Of a stretch of DNA of 64,000 nt, positions 1-9,635 are shown piece by piece (position 1 is the first letter of the stretch; each line of letters opens with the position of its first letter). Both the position numbers and the translations under genes were made by a program. The notes under the pieces were generated by a model. The model did not search any database and was not told the origin of the DNA. It was given only the letters and a program-made list of their open reading frames with translations. The DNA lies in NCBI GenBank assembly GCA_020697255.1, contig JAJFBE010000001.1:124001-188000 (forward strand), read 5' to 3'. This DNA comes from Burkholderiales bacterium. GTDB taxonomy: Bacteria; Pseudomonadota; Gammaproteobacteria; Burkholderiales; UBA11063.

Positions 1-164
1 GTATCGAGAAAGGTATTGTATTTGGCTTTCCGGTTACCTGTAAAAACGGCGAGTACCAAATTGTACAAGGTTTAAATATTAGTGAGTCAGCTCAGGCTAA
101 AATTACGGCAACATACAATGAATTGATTGAAGAACGTAACGCCATCGAGCATTTACTGGGCTAA
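1..164 (+). CDS. mdh: malate dehydrogenase, C-terminal fragment
   Basis: The window opens inside a reading frame that stops with TAA at 162-164. The last 54 residues include GFPVTCKNGEYQIVQGL and end in HLLG. This matches the C-terminal tail of the proteobacterial (betaproteobacterial-type) NAD malate dehydrogenase, which interconverts malate and oxaloacetate in the TCA cycle. The start and the catalytic residues lie outside the window. The stop is only 4 bases before prfB, so the two are probably cotranscribed. Confidence 0.8.
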   Translation, partial: IEKGIVFGFPVTCKNGEYQIVQGLNISESAQAKITATYNELIEERNAIEHLLG

Positions 165-168
165 ACTA

Positions 169-1273
169 ATGGAAGCAGAACAATTAAATAGTATTAGTGA
201 TCTAGCTGTTAACTTACGGCAAAACCTGGATGACATACGGGGGTACCTTTGACTATTCAGGCAAACGTGCACAGTTAGACCAGGTTAATACAGAGCTGGA
301 AAATCCGGATATCTGGAGTGATCAAAAAAAAGCACAGGAATTAAATCGCCAAAAAAAGCAATTGGAATTGGTTGTTAATCAAATAGAACAGCTTGATCGT
401 AACATTACCGATAGCACAGATTTATTTGAATTGGCGCGGGCCGAAAATGATGACAGCACAATTTTAGCAGTTGCTAAAGATTTGGAAGAGCTAAAAGTGA
501 TCCTAGACAAGCTCGAATTTCATCGCATGTTTTCTAACCCAATGGATCCTAATAATTGCTTTATTGATATACAATCCGGTAGCGGTGGTACCGAGGCTCA
601 GGACTGGGCGGATATGCTATTTCGTATGTATTTGCGCTATTGTGATAAAAAAGGCTTCTCTACCGAAATTCTCGAAGAGCAATCCGGTGAAGTAGCAGGG
701 ATAAAAAACGCTACCATAAAAGTAAGTGGGGATTATGCATTTGGCTACCTACGTACGGAAACCGGAGTACATCGTTTAGTACGCAATTCACCTTTTGATT
801 CTAATAATAAGCGGCATACTTCATTTGCCAGTGTGTTCGTTTATCCGGAAATTGATGATAATATTGAAATTGAGATTAATCCGGCTGATTTACGTATTGA
901 TACTTATCGTGCATCCGGTGCCGGCGGTCAACATATCAATAAAACCGATTCAGCCGTTAGAATAACTCATGTCCCGACAAATACTGTAGTACAGTGCCAA
1001 AATGACCGCTCACAACATAGAAATCGTGATGAAGCGATGAAAATGTTAAAAGCTAAGTTGTACGAAATAGAGCTGCGTAAGAAAGAAAATGAAAAACAAA
1101 AATTAGAAGATAACAAAACTGATATTGGCTGGGGGCATCAAATTCGCTCCTATGTCTTTGACCAATCACGGATTAAAGATTTACGCACTAGCGTTGAAAT
1201 CGGGAATATCCGCTCTGTAATGGATGGTGATTTGGATGAATTTATTGCTGCAAGTCTAAAGCAAGGTGTATAA
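169..1273 (+). CDS. prfB: peptide chain release factor 2 (programmed +1 frameshift)
   Basis: RF2 ends translation at UGA and UAA. The gene starts at ATG 169, runs 27 codons to an in-frame TGA at 250-252, and continues in the +1 frame from 251 to 1273. The joined product has about 367 residues, close to E. coli RF2 (365). The SPF tripeptide that reads UGA stops is present (RNSPFDSNN), as is the catalytic GGQ loop ([14 protein letters not shown]). The frameshift is the known autoregulatory device: low RF2 lets the ribosome pause at UGA and slip. A conventional start at 230 would lose the N-terminus and is not the true one. zwf follows after 6 bases. Confidence 0.96.
238..253 (+). promoter_or_regulatory. 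prfB programmed +1 frameshift site
   Basis: The sequence is CGG GGG TAC CTT TGA C. A Shine-Dalgarno-like GGGGG precedes a CTT slippery codon, an in-frame TGA and a C in the poor-termination context. This is the arrangement known for prfB in many bacteria. The internal SD here is CGGGGG rather than the E. coli AGGGGG. Confidence 0.93.
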
Positions 1274-1279
1274 TATAAC

Positions 1280-2734
1280 ATGAGTAAAACACATAATTTT
1301 GAACTGGTCATATTTGGCGGGACCGGTGATTTGGTCACACGTAAGCTAATTCCCTCACTATATTCGGCACATTTTCATGGAAATTTACCGGCTAATTCGA
1401 GGATTATTGCTTTAGGCAGAAAATCATTAACTAAAGAAGAATATTGTCAATATGCATTAGATAAAGCCAAACTGGCTAAAGTTGAAATTGATACGAGACA
1501 GTGGGAAAAATTTGCCAAATTATTGGACTACCAAATTTTGGAAGCTGGAAATTTGCCAGATTTTGAGGCCTTGAAATCAAATATCAATACAGACATTAAT
1601 AATATTTTCTATCTATCAACAGCACCCAACTTATTTAAAACAATTTGCGAAAACCTTGCTAAAGTTGGTCTTAACCATGGCAAATCACGCCTGGTCTTAG
1701 AAAAACCGCTGGGGCATGATCTCAAAACCGCCAAAGATATTAATGATTTTGTTGCTACATATTTTAAAGAAGACCAAATTTTCCGGATTGACCATTATCT
1801 GGGAAAAGAATCAGTACAAAATCTAATGGCAATTCGTTTTGGTAATACCCTATTTGAAGCACTATGGCGGCGTCAGTGGATTAGCAGCATTCAGATAACT
1901 ATTGCTGAAAATTTAGGTGTTGGTACACGTGGTGACTTTTATAATGAAACCGGCGCTTTACGTGATATGTTACAAAATCACTTACTGCAATTATTATGTA
2001 TCGTAGCTATGGAACCGCCCTTCGCGCTTGATGCAGATACCGTACGTAATGAAAAGTTAAAGGTATTACAATCATTAAAGCCATTACATGAAGATAGCGT
2101 GCTTAATGATGTTGTTAGCGGACAATATAAATCTGGAATTGATAACGGGGAGCCGGTACGCGGCTATGTTGAAGAAGACAATGTTCCTGAAAGTAGTACA
2201 ACTGAAACATTTGTATCATTAAAAGCCGAAATTCAAAACTGGCGTTGGGCCGGAGTACCATTTTATTTACGAACTGGAAAAAGGCTCTCTCATCAGGTAG
2301 CTGAAATTGTTGTACAGTTTAAAGATATCCCCTGCAAAATATTCCCATTTAGTGCGAATAATTTCGCCAACCGCCTAATCATCCGTTTACAGCCGGAAGA
2401 AACAGTCCAGTTATATTTTTTAGCTAAACGTCCGGGCGATACTAATGAATTACAGCCAGTGTACCTTGATCTTGATTTTAATAAAATGTTTACCAATGAA
2501 CGTCGTACCGGGGGTTATGAACGCCTACTTTTGGATGTAATTCGAGGTAAATTAACACTTTTTGTTAGGCGTGATGAACAAGAGGCTGCATGGCAATGGG
2601 TCGAACCAATCTTAACTACCTGGAAAAAATTAAACATTACACCAAAGTTATATGGTGCTGGAACATGGGGCCCGGCTGCGTCTTCTGCCCTACTAGCCAG
2701 AGATGGCGTGTCATGGCATGAAGAGTTGGAATAA
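1280..2734 (+). CDS. zwf: glucose-6-phosphate 1-dehydrogenase
   Basis: The enzyme oxidises glucose 6-phosphate to 6-phosphogluconolactone with NADP+, the entry step of the oxidative pentose phosphate and Entner-Doudoroff routes. The 484-residue protein has the usual length. It starts with a Rossmann nucleotide motif (IFGGTGDLVTRKL) and carries the active-site signature RIDHYLGKESVQN near residues 171-183, with the base histidine in DHYLGK. The C-terminal domain (YLRTGKRL) is intact. The gene lies between prfB and a lipoprotein gene in one orientation. No pgl or edd gene is adjacent. Confidence 0.97.
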   Translation: MSKTHNFELVIFGGTGDLVTRKLIPSLYSAHFHGNLPANSRIIALGRKSLTKEEYCQYALDKAKLAKVEIDTRQWEKFAKLLDYQILEAGNLPDFEALKSNINTDINNIFYLSTAPNLFKTICENLAKVGLNHGKSRLVLEKPLGHDLKTAKDINDFVATYFKEDQIFRIDHYLGKESVQNLMAIRFGNTLFEALWRRQWISSIQITIAENLGVGTRGDFYNETGALRDMLQNHLLQLLCIVAMEPPFALDADTVRNEKLKVLQSLKPLHEDSVLNDVVSGQYKSGIDNGEPVRGYVEEDNVPESSTTETFVSLKAEIQNWRWAGVPFYLRTGKRLSHQVAEIVVQFKDIPCKIFPFSANNFANRLIIRLQPEETVQLYFLAKRPGDTNELQPVYLDLDFNKMFTNERRTGGYERLLLDVIRGKLTLFVRRDEQEAAWQWVEPILTTWKKLNITPKLYGAGTWGPAASSALLARDGVSWHEELE

Positions 2735-2754
2735 ATGCCGGGATTGGAGATATA

Positions 2755-3141
2755 ATGAAGCAAAAAATAACAAATGCATATGCTATAATAGGACTAGGCG
2801 TCTTCATTAGCGGTTGTGCATGGTTTAGCTCACCACAAAATGATCAAGGTGTGATGACTATTGATGCACCACCACAAAAAGTAAGCTCAGCTGATGCTAC
2901 TATGCCGATAGTGCCACCGCCTGCAAATGCCAGCGGGGCTGCTAAAACACAAGCAACTGCACAGCCAACAAATCAGCCACGTATACAAGAAGACCGTGAG
3001 AATGGAGTAGTAAATGAAATTAAAGTAAATAATAGAAATTTACCATCCTACTATATATACCCAACACAGCAACAAAATTATGATTATAATCGGATCCCAG
3101 ATGAAAATGTTACAACTCCAAACTGGCAAATTAGTTGGTAA
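2755..3141 (+). CDS. small Pro/Gln-rich lipoprotein, function unknown
   Basis: The 128-residue protein has a type II signal peptide with lipobox ISGC (Cys about 21), so it should be lipidated and anchored in an envelope membrane. The rest is low in hydrophobicity and rich in Pro, Gln, Asn and Ala (about residues 40-80), suggesting an extended periplasmic linker. The ATG at 2755 has GGAG 5 bases upstream. It sits between zwf and uvrA in the same direction with short gaps, so it is probably cotranscribed. I do not recognise the family. Confidence 0.7.
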   Translation: MKQKITNAYAIIGLGVFISGCAWFSSPQNDQGVMTIDAPPQKVSSADATMPIVPPPANASGAAKTQATAQPTNQPRIQEDRENGVVNEIKVNNRNLPSYYIYPTQQQNYDYNRIPDENVTTPNWQISW

Positions 3142-3147
3142 TAAGAT

Positions 3148-5970
3148 ATGTTAAACCACATTATTATCCGGGGCGCCAAAACTCATAACCTTAAGAATAT
3201 TGATCTTGATCTTCCTAAAAATAAATTAATTGTAATAACCGGATTATCCGGAAGTGGGAAGTCATCATTAGCCTTTGATACCTTATATGCTGAAGGACAA
3301 CGGCGTTATGTTGAGTCACTATCAGCATATGCCCGTCAATTCTTACAACAAATGGATAAGCCTGATGTTGATCTAATTGAAGGCTTATCCCCGGCAATTT
3401 CAATTGAACAAAAAGCTACGTCACATAACCCGCGTTCAACTGTTGGGACAGTTACTGAAATTTATGATTATTTACGTTTATTATTTGCCCGGATTGGTAC
3501 ACCATTTTGCCCAACTCATGAACTAAAACTAGAAAGTCAGTCCGTATCACAAATAGTTGATTCTATACTTGCATACCCGGTAAATACCAAGTTAGCACTT
3601 ATGGCACCTGTAATATCAGGCCGTAAAGGTGAATATGTTGATTTATTTGCAAATATTTTGCAAGATGGTTTTACGAAAGTTCGTGTGGACAATGAAATCT
3701 ATGATATTGACCAGGTGCCCAAACTGGATAAAAATAAAAAACATGATATCGATATAATCATTGACAGACTAAAAATTTCTACTGGAGATGAATTAAAAAG
3801 CCGGATAACCGACTCGGTAGAAACAGCCCTGCGCCACGGTCGGGATAAAATTATTGTGCATAATTTGGAAACAAATAAGTCACAAATTTATTCAAGCAAA
3901 TTTTCATGTCCTAAATGTGATTACTCGGTTGCTGAGCTTGAACCAAGGATGTTTTCTTTTAATAATCCATATGGTGCTTGTAGTAAATGTGACGGCCTGG
4001 GCCAAATAACTTTTTTTGACCCGTTAAAAATTATTGTTAATCCTGAGTTATCTATCTATGAGGGGGCCATAAAAGGCTGGGATAAACGTAACCAATACAC
4101 CTACGGGATATTAAATTCGGTTGCCAAACACTATAATTTTGATTTGCATACTCCATGGCAGGATTTGCCGGCTAACATGCAGCATATTTTGCTTTATGGG
4201 AGTGGCAGTACCCTAGTTAGCATGAATATTTTTACTGACAATGGGCGGACAATCAGCAAAAAATCGCCGTTTGAAGGTATTATAAATACTCTACAACGGC
4301 GTTATTTTGAAACTGACAGCAGCTTTATAAAAGAAGAGCTTACAAAATACCAAAATAATCAGCTATGTCCTGAATGTAACGGTTCCCGGTTAACAGCAGT
4401 TGCCCGTGATGTTAAAGTGGGCAATACTACCCTTCCAGATATCACCACCTGGCAGCTATATGAATGCCAAAACTTTTTTGAAAAATTAAAGCTCGATGGC
4501 AATAAAAAACAAATTGGCGATAAGATTATAAAAGAAATAAATTCCAGACTTGGTTTTTTAATTGATGTCGGACTTAATTATATAACCCTCAATCGTTCAG
4601 CCGATACTTTATCCGGTGGTGAAGCACAGCGTATCCGCTTAGCTAGTCAGATTGGTTCCGGGTTAACCGGGGTTATGTACGTGCTAGATGAGCCATCAAT
4701 TGGCCTGCATCAAAGAGATAATGACCGTTTAATTGGTACATTAAATAAGTTGCGTGATTTGGGCAATACTGTGATTGTAGTTGAGCATGATGAAGATGCA
4801 ATCAGGTCTGCCGATTTTATTGTAGATATCGGGCCTGGCGCAGGCGAACATGGCGGAAAGGTTATTGCTAGTGGTAATTTGAACCAAATACTAAAAACTA
4901 AATCATCTATTACCGGACAGTATTTGTCCGGTAAACGTCAAATAGAATATTCAAAGACCAGGCGCAAACAAAATAATGGTTACCTGGAAGTGATTGATGC
5001 CAGTGGTAATAATTTAAATAATGTACACTTAAAAATTCCAGTGGGTAACTTTGTCTGTGTTACCGGGGTATCTGGATCTGGTAAATCTACCCTGGTTAAT
5101 GATACTTTATATAAAGCTATGGCACAAAAACTATATGGCAGCAATGATAATCCTGAGAGTTTTAGTAAATTAATAGGTGATGATAAATTTGATAAAGTAA
5201 TTAATGTCGATCAAAGCCCGATTGGCCGTACTCCGCGTTCAAACCCAGCAACTTATACCGGATTATTTACTCATATTCGCGATTTATTTACCGAAGTTCC
5301 GATGTCACGTGAGCGTGGATATCAGCCTGGGCGTTTTTCTTTTAATGTAAAAGGCGGGCGTTGTGAAAGCTGCCAGGGTGATGGGTTAATCAAAGTAGAG
5401 ATGCACTTTTTGCCTGATATTTATGTAATCTGTGATGCTTGTAAAGGGAAAAGGTACAACCGTGAAACCCTTGAAGTCACGTACAAAGGCAAAAATATTT
5501 ATGAGGTACTTGAATTAACCGTTGAAGATGCTCATGAGTTTTTTAGTAAGGTCCCATCCATTGCTAAAAAGCTTACTACATTACTTGATGTTGGTCTTGG
5601 TTATATCCGTCTTGGACAATCAGCAACAACTCTCTCTGGTGGTGAAGCCCAACGGGTAAAGTTAGCTCTTGAATTGTCCAAACGTGATACCGGCAATACT
5701 TTATATATACTGGATGAACCAACTACAGGTCTACATTTCCAGGATATAGAGCTACTTTTAAAAGTTTTACATAAATTTGTTGATCATGGCAATACAGTAG
5801 TAGTCATTGAGCACAATTTAGATGTGATTAAAACTGCTGACTGGATTATTGATTTAGGACCCGAGGGCGGACAAGGCGGTGGGAAGATAATCAGTTATGG
5901 TACACCTGAAGACGTTGTTAAACGTAAAATCGGGTATACTGCTAAGTATTTGGCACCGTTCTTAAAATAA
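3148..5970 (+). CDS. uvrA: UvrABC excinuclease subunit A
   Basis: UvrA is the damage-sensing ATPase of nucleotide excision repair; it loads UvrB on lesions. The 940-residue length matches the family. Two ABC ATPase modules are visible: Walker A motifs [13 protein letters not shown] (about 31) and [13 protein letters not shown] (about 640), and two ABC signatures LSGGEAQR. Zinc-binding cysteine pairs occur in both halves (CPKCDYSV ... CSKCDGLG, and CESCQGDG ... CDACKGKR). Nothing is missing. It begins 6 bases after the lipoprotein gene. Confidence 0.98.
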   Translation: MLNHIIIRGAKTHNLKNIDLDLPKNKLIVITGLSGSGKSSLAFDTLYAEGQRRYVESLSAYARQFLQQMDKPDVDLIEGLSPAISIEQKATSHNPRSTVGTVTEIYDYLRLLFARIGTPFCPTHELKLESQSVSQIVDSILAYPVNTKLALMAPVISGRKGEYVDLFANILQDGFTKVRVDNEIYDIDQVPKLDKNKKHDIDIIIDRLKISTGDELKSRITDSVETALRHGRDKIIVHNLETNKSQIYSSKFSCPKCDYSVAELEPRMFSFNNPYGACSKCDGLGQITFFDPLKIIVNPELSIYEGAIKGWDKRNQYTYGILNSVAKHYNFDLHTPWQDLPANMQHILLYGSGSTLVSMNIFTDNGRTISKKSPFEGIINTLQRRYFETDSSFIKEELTKYQNNQLCPECNGSRLTAVARDVKVGNTTLPDITTWQLYECQNFFEKLKLDGNKKQIGDKIIKEINSRLGFLIDVGLNYITLNRSADTLSGGEAQRIRLASQIGSGLTGVMYVLDEPSIGLHQRDNDRLIGTLNKLRDLGNTVIVVEHDEDAIRSADFIVDIGPGAGEHGGKVIASGNLNQILKTKSSITGQYLSGKRQIEYSKTRRKQNNGYLEVIDASGNNLNNVHLKIPVGNFVCVTGVSGSGKSTLVNDTLYKAMAQKLYGSNDNPESFSKLIGDDKFDKVINVDQSPIGRTPRSNPATYTGLFTHIRDLFTEVPMSRERGYQPGRFSFNVKGGRCESCQGDGLIKVEMHFLPDIYVICDACKGKRYNRETLEVTYKGKNIYEVLELTVEDAHEFFSKVPSIAKKLTTLLDVGLGYIRLGQSATTLSGGEAQRVKLALELSKRDTGNTLYILDEPTTGLHFQDIELLLKVLHKFVDHGNTVVVIEHNLDVIKTADWIIDLGPEGGQGGGKIISYGTPEDVVKRKIGYTAKYLAPFLK

Positions 5971-6014
5971 AATACTGTTCACAATAATAATTAGAAGCAC
6001 CAGGGTTATAAAGC

Positions 6015-7100
6015 ATGAAAATATCAGTTGACAGCATCCTTTCAAGTGAACGTCTTGCCTCCATAAAAAAACGTATGTCGGCAATTATTACCAATAAACA
6101 TATTAATACAATTTTACCAATGTACCTGACGCAATCCCTAGTACCACAATATATCAGGGAAAGAATTGATACTCCTGACGGGGATTTTATTGATCTGGAT
6201 TGGATTAATAAAGAAGTATGCGATAAACCTACAGTAATTTTATTTCATGGCTTTGAGGGGAATTCGCGTAGCCATTATGCCAAGCGCATAATGTACTATC
6301 TCGAGCAAATAGGCTGGAGGGGCGTGGTACCTCATTATCGTGGTTGTAGTGAAGAAATAAATCGGCAACCTACGTTTTATCATGCTGGCCAAACTGAAGA
6401 TATGACTTTTGTTATTAACGAAGTAAAGTCACGTACCAATCGGGAAATATTTGCAATTGGGGTTTCATTAGGAGGGAATGCTTTACTTAAATATCTGGGC
6501 GAACATCCGGATAATGAGCTTAGTGCAGCTCTGGCATTGTCCGTACCTTTTAATCTGGATATATGTATTAATGATATGGATAAAGGGTTTAATAAATATA
6601 TTTATGTTAAGCATTTTCTGTCAAGCTTATTACCTAAAATGAAAGAATATGCTTCAATGTTTGATAATTTTAACTATGCTAACCATAAGGTTGATACACT
6701 CGATGAGTTTAATAATACTTATATGTGCCAGTTTTTTGATTTTAAAAATTCTGCAGATTACTACCAGCAAGCAAACTGTGTACCTTTTTTAAAGCATATA
6801 AAAACACCAACCGTGATACTTCAGGCAGAAAATGACCCGATGGTCCCAATAGCCGCATGGCCTAATAAAGAGAACTTATCTTCAAATGTAAGTTTTATAG
6901 CAACAAAAACGGGTGGACACGCCGGATATATAGGGCTGACTACCAATTTAAAAGATGCTTTATTAAAGTTACCTAAGTTTGTTGTTACCTATTTTAAACA
7001 ATTTGAAAATGGAGAAAAAACTGGGCAGGAAAACCCATTAGATATAATAGAGGAGTTTATGATTTTTGATAATGATGACCAGAAAGAAAAAACAGCATGA
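6015..7100 (+). CDS. alpha/beta hydrolase, YheT (COG0429) type
   Basis: The 361-residue protein has the alpha/beta-hydrolase layout: an oxyanion strand VILFHGFEGNSRSHY (about 75-90), nucleophile elbow GVSLGGN, an acidic residue in LQAENDPMVP, and a late catalytic histidine in GGHAGYIG. This is the pattern of the YheT/UPF0017 family of predicted esterases, whose natural substrate is unsettled. Its stop overlaps the start of deoC by 4 bases (ATGA), so the two are translationally coupled. Whether it acts on nucleoside-derived esters is open. No signal peptide is seen, so it is likely cytosolic. Confidence 0.85.
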   Translation: MKISVDSILSSERLASIKKRMSAIITNKHINTILPMYLTQSLVPQYIRERIDTPDGDFIDLDWINKEVCDKPTVILFHGFEGNSRSHYAKRIMYYLEQIGWRGVVPHYRGCSEEINRQPTFYHAGQTEDMTFVINEVKSRTNREIFAIGVSLGGNALLKYLGEHPDNELSAALALSVPFNLDICINDMDKGFNKYIYVKHFLSSLLPKMKEYASMFDNFNYANHKVDTLDEFNNTYMCQFFDFKNSADYYQQANCVPFLKHIKTPTVILQAENDPMVPIAAWPNKENLSSNVSFIATKTGGHAGYIGLTTNLKDALLKLPKFVVTYFKQFENGEKTGQENPLDIIEEFMIFDNDDQKEKTA

Positions 7101-7867
7101 CAAATATAAGAGATATTGCTATTAAAATATTAGGCCTGATTGATCTAACCTCATTAAACGATAACGACACCAATAATACTATCATTGCCCTATGTAATAA
7201 AGCTAAAACGCAATATGGACCGGTACCTGCTATTTGTATTTATTCACGGTATATTCCATTGGCACGTGCAACATTAAATAGAATAAACCCTGATATTAAA
7301 ATTGCTACAGTTACAAATTTTCCGCATGGGTCTTCTGATATAGATTTAGCATTATACGAGACTAAACTAGCCGTTAATCGTGGTGCTGATGAAGTAGATC
7401 TTGTATTTCCCTATCACTATTTAAAAAATGGAGATAGCGCTTTAGGTCAGCAAATGGTAGCAGAGGCAAAAAAAATTTGTGGGAGTAAAGTACTGAAAGT
7501 AATCATTGAAAGTGGCGAATTAAAAACTCCTGAACTAATAAAATGGGCAAGTGATATTAGTATAGAAGCCGGGGCGGATTTTATTAAAACTTCTACCGGT
7601 AAAGTAGCAATAAATGCAACTTTAGAAGCAACTGAAATTATGCTAAACTGTATCAAAGCTTCAGGTAAAAAATGTGGTTTTAAAGCCGCTGGAGGAATCA
7701 AAAGCGTAGCTGAAGCTGGTAAATATCTGGGTTTAACTGCTAAAATAATGGGTAATGCGTGGATTAATCCAAACAACTTCAGGTTTGGCGCTTCCAGCTT
7801 GCTAAATGATGTACTAAATGTATTAGATGGCAAGGCTGGCGCTACAGAAAACATTAATGTTTATTAA
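7097..7867 (+). CDS. deoC: deoxyribose-phosphate aldolase
   Basis: The enzyme cleaves 2-deoxyribose 5-phosphate to glyceraldehyde 3-phosphate and acetaldehyde, the last step of deoxynucleoside catabolism. The 256 residues align by eye along their length with the E. coli-type DeoC (LIDLTSLND, ATVTNFPHG, GADEVDLVFPY). The Schiff-base lysine lies in DFIKTSTGKVAINAT and the second lysine in CGFKAAGGIK. It overlaps the upstream hydrolase by ATGA. deoB lies 3.3 kb downstream, separated by unrelated secreted-protein genes, so the usual deo cluster is split. Confidence 0.96.
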   Translation: MTNIRDIAIKILGLIDLTSLNDNDTNNTIIALCNKAKTQYGPVPAICIYSRYIPLARATLNRINPDIKIATVTNFPHGSSDIDLALYETKLAVNRGADEVDLVFPYHYLKNGDSALGQQMVAEAKKICGSKVLKVIIESGELKTPELIKWASDISIEAGADFIKTSTGKVAINATLEATEIMLNCIKASGKKCGFKAAGGIKSVAEAGKYLGLTAKIMGNAWINPNNFRFGASSLLNDVLNVLDGKAGATENINVY

Positions 7868-7908
7868 TCAGTAATTATTTTAATTTCTGTAAAGAAAGCA
7901 AAGCTTCA

Positions 7909-7933
7909 TGGGGTTTTTACACCTAAAACCCCA
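7909..7933. terminator. hairpin between deoC and the convergent secreted gene
   Basis: The 9-bp arms TGGGGTTTT and AAAACCCCA flank a 7-base loop. It lies 42 bases after deoC and 24 bases after the end of the convergent minus-strand gene. No clear T-run follows on either strand beyond the arms, so a bidirectional terminator is plausible but not certain. Confidence 0.55.
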
Positions 7934-7956
7934 ATAACCTCTATAGCTTTAATATC

Positions 7957-8514
7957 CTATTCATGCTTATTATCTGAATCAGGCAGCTGCTGCGATTGAT
8001 CTTCTGCATCACTCGGCTGCTTTTGGGACTGATCTTCTACATAATGACGCGGCGGCAGCGGCTGATTTTGTTGCAGCGGCTTCCATCCTCCGGGCTCAAC
8101 GGAGTAGATTCCTGTTGCATCCACTATATGTGTTTTATGTATTTGACGTGTTACCTTGTATCCTGTAACTATCCATTGTCCTTTTAATTTATCGTAACTA
8201 ATGTCCCAGGGCAAATATGCAATGCCAGTGGCCATATTTCTGTCTCTCACTGCTGTTTTGCCTGACATCATTACGATATCTCCATTTTCATCTCTCTGAA
8301 CAATTTCAGGGTTACTTCCAAATGGGGTTACAATCTGATCATTTGTCGTGCGAGGGTCTCTAATAGTGATTTCAGCACTTTTATAGTATTTAGTTTGTCC
8401 TGGCAATCCCTTCACAAATTTAAACGTTTGTTCATAAGTTACAGCAAATGTAGCACTGGTTAACACACCTAGCAGTGCACCTAAAATACAATTCTTAAAA
8501 AGGCTTTTTCTCAT
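7957..8514 (-). CDS. exported protein of unknown function
   Basis: The 185-residue protein has a Sec signal peptide (MRKSLFKNCILGALLGVLTS..., cleavage probably after TFA near 24). A compact central part follows (about 25-150) and a hydrophilic tail rich in Gln, Ser, Asp and Pro with a repeated EDQSQ element. A GGAAG ribosome site lies 5 bases before the ATG. No family is recognised. A 19-bp palindrome that recurs before other exported-protein genes lies 124 bases upstream of the start. Confidence 0.7.
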   Translation of the reverse strand: MRKSLFKNCILGALLGVLTSATFAVTYEQTFKFVKGLPGQTKYYKSAEITIRDPRTTNDQIVTPFGSNPEIVQRDENGDIVMMSGKTAVRDRNMATGIAYLPWDISYDKLKGQWIVTGYKVTRQIHKTHIVDATGIYSVEPGGWKPLQQNQPLPPRHYVEDQSQKQPSDAEDQSQQLPDSDNKHE

Positions 8515-8637
8515 CTTTCTTCCTTATGAAAAATAATTTTTAACGTATAATTAACTAAAATTATAAAAAATTTGATTTGTTTATCAAATAATTTTTAATT
8601 TCTGACCGTTATTGTCACCTATTTTTTGGCTAATAGC

Positions 8638-8656
8638 AATACGGAATTTCCGTATT
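8638..8656. promoter_or_regulatory. palindrome AATACGGAA-T-TTCCGTATT, candidate operator
   Basis: Perfect 9-bp inverted arms are separated by one base. It lies 124 bases upstream of the minus-strand exported-protein gene that starts at 8514. Related palindromes occur at 18069, 19223, 54338 and (arms swapped) 55883. A transcription-factor site is inferred from the recurrence; there is no direct evidence of binding. Confidence 0.5.
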
Positions 8657-8807
8657 CTGGCCCACCTACCATACGATTCCAAGTCTAGGACCAGCTCATT
8701 AAATTACTTTGATATTGATATATTTGAAACTTTTATTATCATACAAATACAACGTCAGCAGATTTTATAATATAACCTATCAATTAAAAATTTTTAAATT
8801 AAAAATT

Positions 8808-8837
8808 TTGACAAGTAAGTAAGCAATCAGGTATCAT
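8808..8837 (+). promoter_or_regulatory. sigma70-type promoter
   Basis: TTGACA (8808-8813) and TATCAT (8832-8837) are separated by 18 bases. A start near 8844 would read into the hairpin at 8874-8903 and then toward the gene at 9068. Confidence 0.45.
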
Positions 8838-8843
8838 AACGTT

Positions 8844-8903
8844 CGGATTTAAAAACTCCACACATTAAGAGACAATAACTAATATTTTTAGTTATTTTTA
8901 TTT
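8844..8903 (+). ncRNA. putative short transcript ending at an AT-rich hairpin
   Basis: A promoter ends 7 bases upstream. An 8-bp inverted repeat (AATAACTA / TAGTTATT, 8874-8881 and 8889-8896) followed by TTTATTT could stop transcription after about 60 nt. The stem is almost all A-T pairs and thus weak, so this may only be the leader of the gene at 9068. Confidence 0.22.
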
Positions 8904-9067
8904 GTATTTATTACAAATAAACCAGCATAGCATATGGTTATTCTACTATATAGCTTATATCTATGCCGGGGATGGGCGAATACAATACCTTAACCGGAAA
9001 TATGCCCAGCCGTTTCTCTTAGTGCGGTGTTTTTAATCCCTGGCTTTCCACTTTAAAACATGGAAAA

Positions 9068-9505
9068 ATGCTAACCAACACAACTAAGGGATTACTAAAC
9101 ATGAACAACAAATTCAAATCACGTGCTATTTGCACACATATAACTAATCAACCAGAAAATAACCTCACCCAAATAATAAATGGTATAAAAGTTACGCTTG
9201 GGTGTGATCCAAATAACCTTTTTAACTTAAGTATTTTAGGTAGATTAAAACCGTACCAAACAAATAAACATGGATACTTTGATGTAAGTAAACCAGTTTA
9301 TGATCCATTGAGCTGGATCAAATCACATACTGGACAAGAATACATAACTAAGCAGTGTGGTAAAACTGAAGATATTATTTTTGCATCATCCTTCCAACAT
9401 CCGGATAAACCTCCAGTAACCATTTATACAAGAAGTTTTTACCTCTGGCTTGGATACCTCAAGCACTGTATCGGTAACATAGATGATGCTATAAGCAGAG
9501 CATAA
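9068..9505 (+). CDS. hypothetical protein, about 134-145 residues
   Basis: An uninterrupted frame encodes a soluble protein with no signal peptide or recognised domain; it has scattered Cys and aromatic residues (for example YLWLGYLKHCIGN near the C-terminus). Two starts are possible. ATG 9068 has GGA only 3 bases before it; ATG 9101 has AAGGG 10 bases before it and would give 134 residues. A hairpin (TTTCCA 9045-9050 with TGGAAA 9060-9065) overlaps the first start region. No function is assigned. Confidence 0.5.
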   Translation: MLTNTTKGLLNMNNKFKSRAICTHITNQPENNLTQIINGIKVTLGCDPNNLFNLSILGRLKPYQTNKHGYFDVSKPVYDPLSWIKSHTGQEYITKQCGKTEDIIFASSFQHPDKPPVTIYTRSFYLWLGYLKHCIGNIDDAISRA

Positions 9506-9635
9506 ATTTTTAGGCTAAAATTATAGATTAGATTATTGGTTGGCTATGGTAAAGTATCCACTGTAATTTTTAATAATTATTTCATAAACCATTTATATAT
9601 AACTTTATAATGATAGTTTTTATAGGAGATTAAAT

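Larger units (their letters stand above)
8515..9067. other. gene-free stretch with palindrome and putative small transcript
   Basis: No convincing coding frame is present in these 550 bases. The stretch holds the promoter region of the minus-strand gene at 8514, the palindrome at 8638-8656, a good sigma70-type promoter on the plus strand (8808-8837), an AT-rich hairpin with T-run (8874-8903), and a GC-richer block (8965-9010) with TGGGC/GCCCA complementarity just before the next gene. Confidence 0.6.

Noticed and set aside
7447-7854. 135-codon minus-strand frame inside deoC
   Set aside because: It is wholly antisense to a clear deoC and has no domain or start signal.
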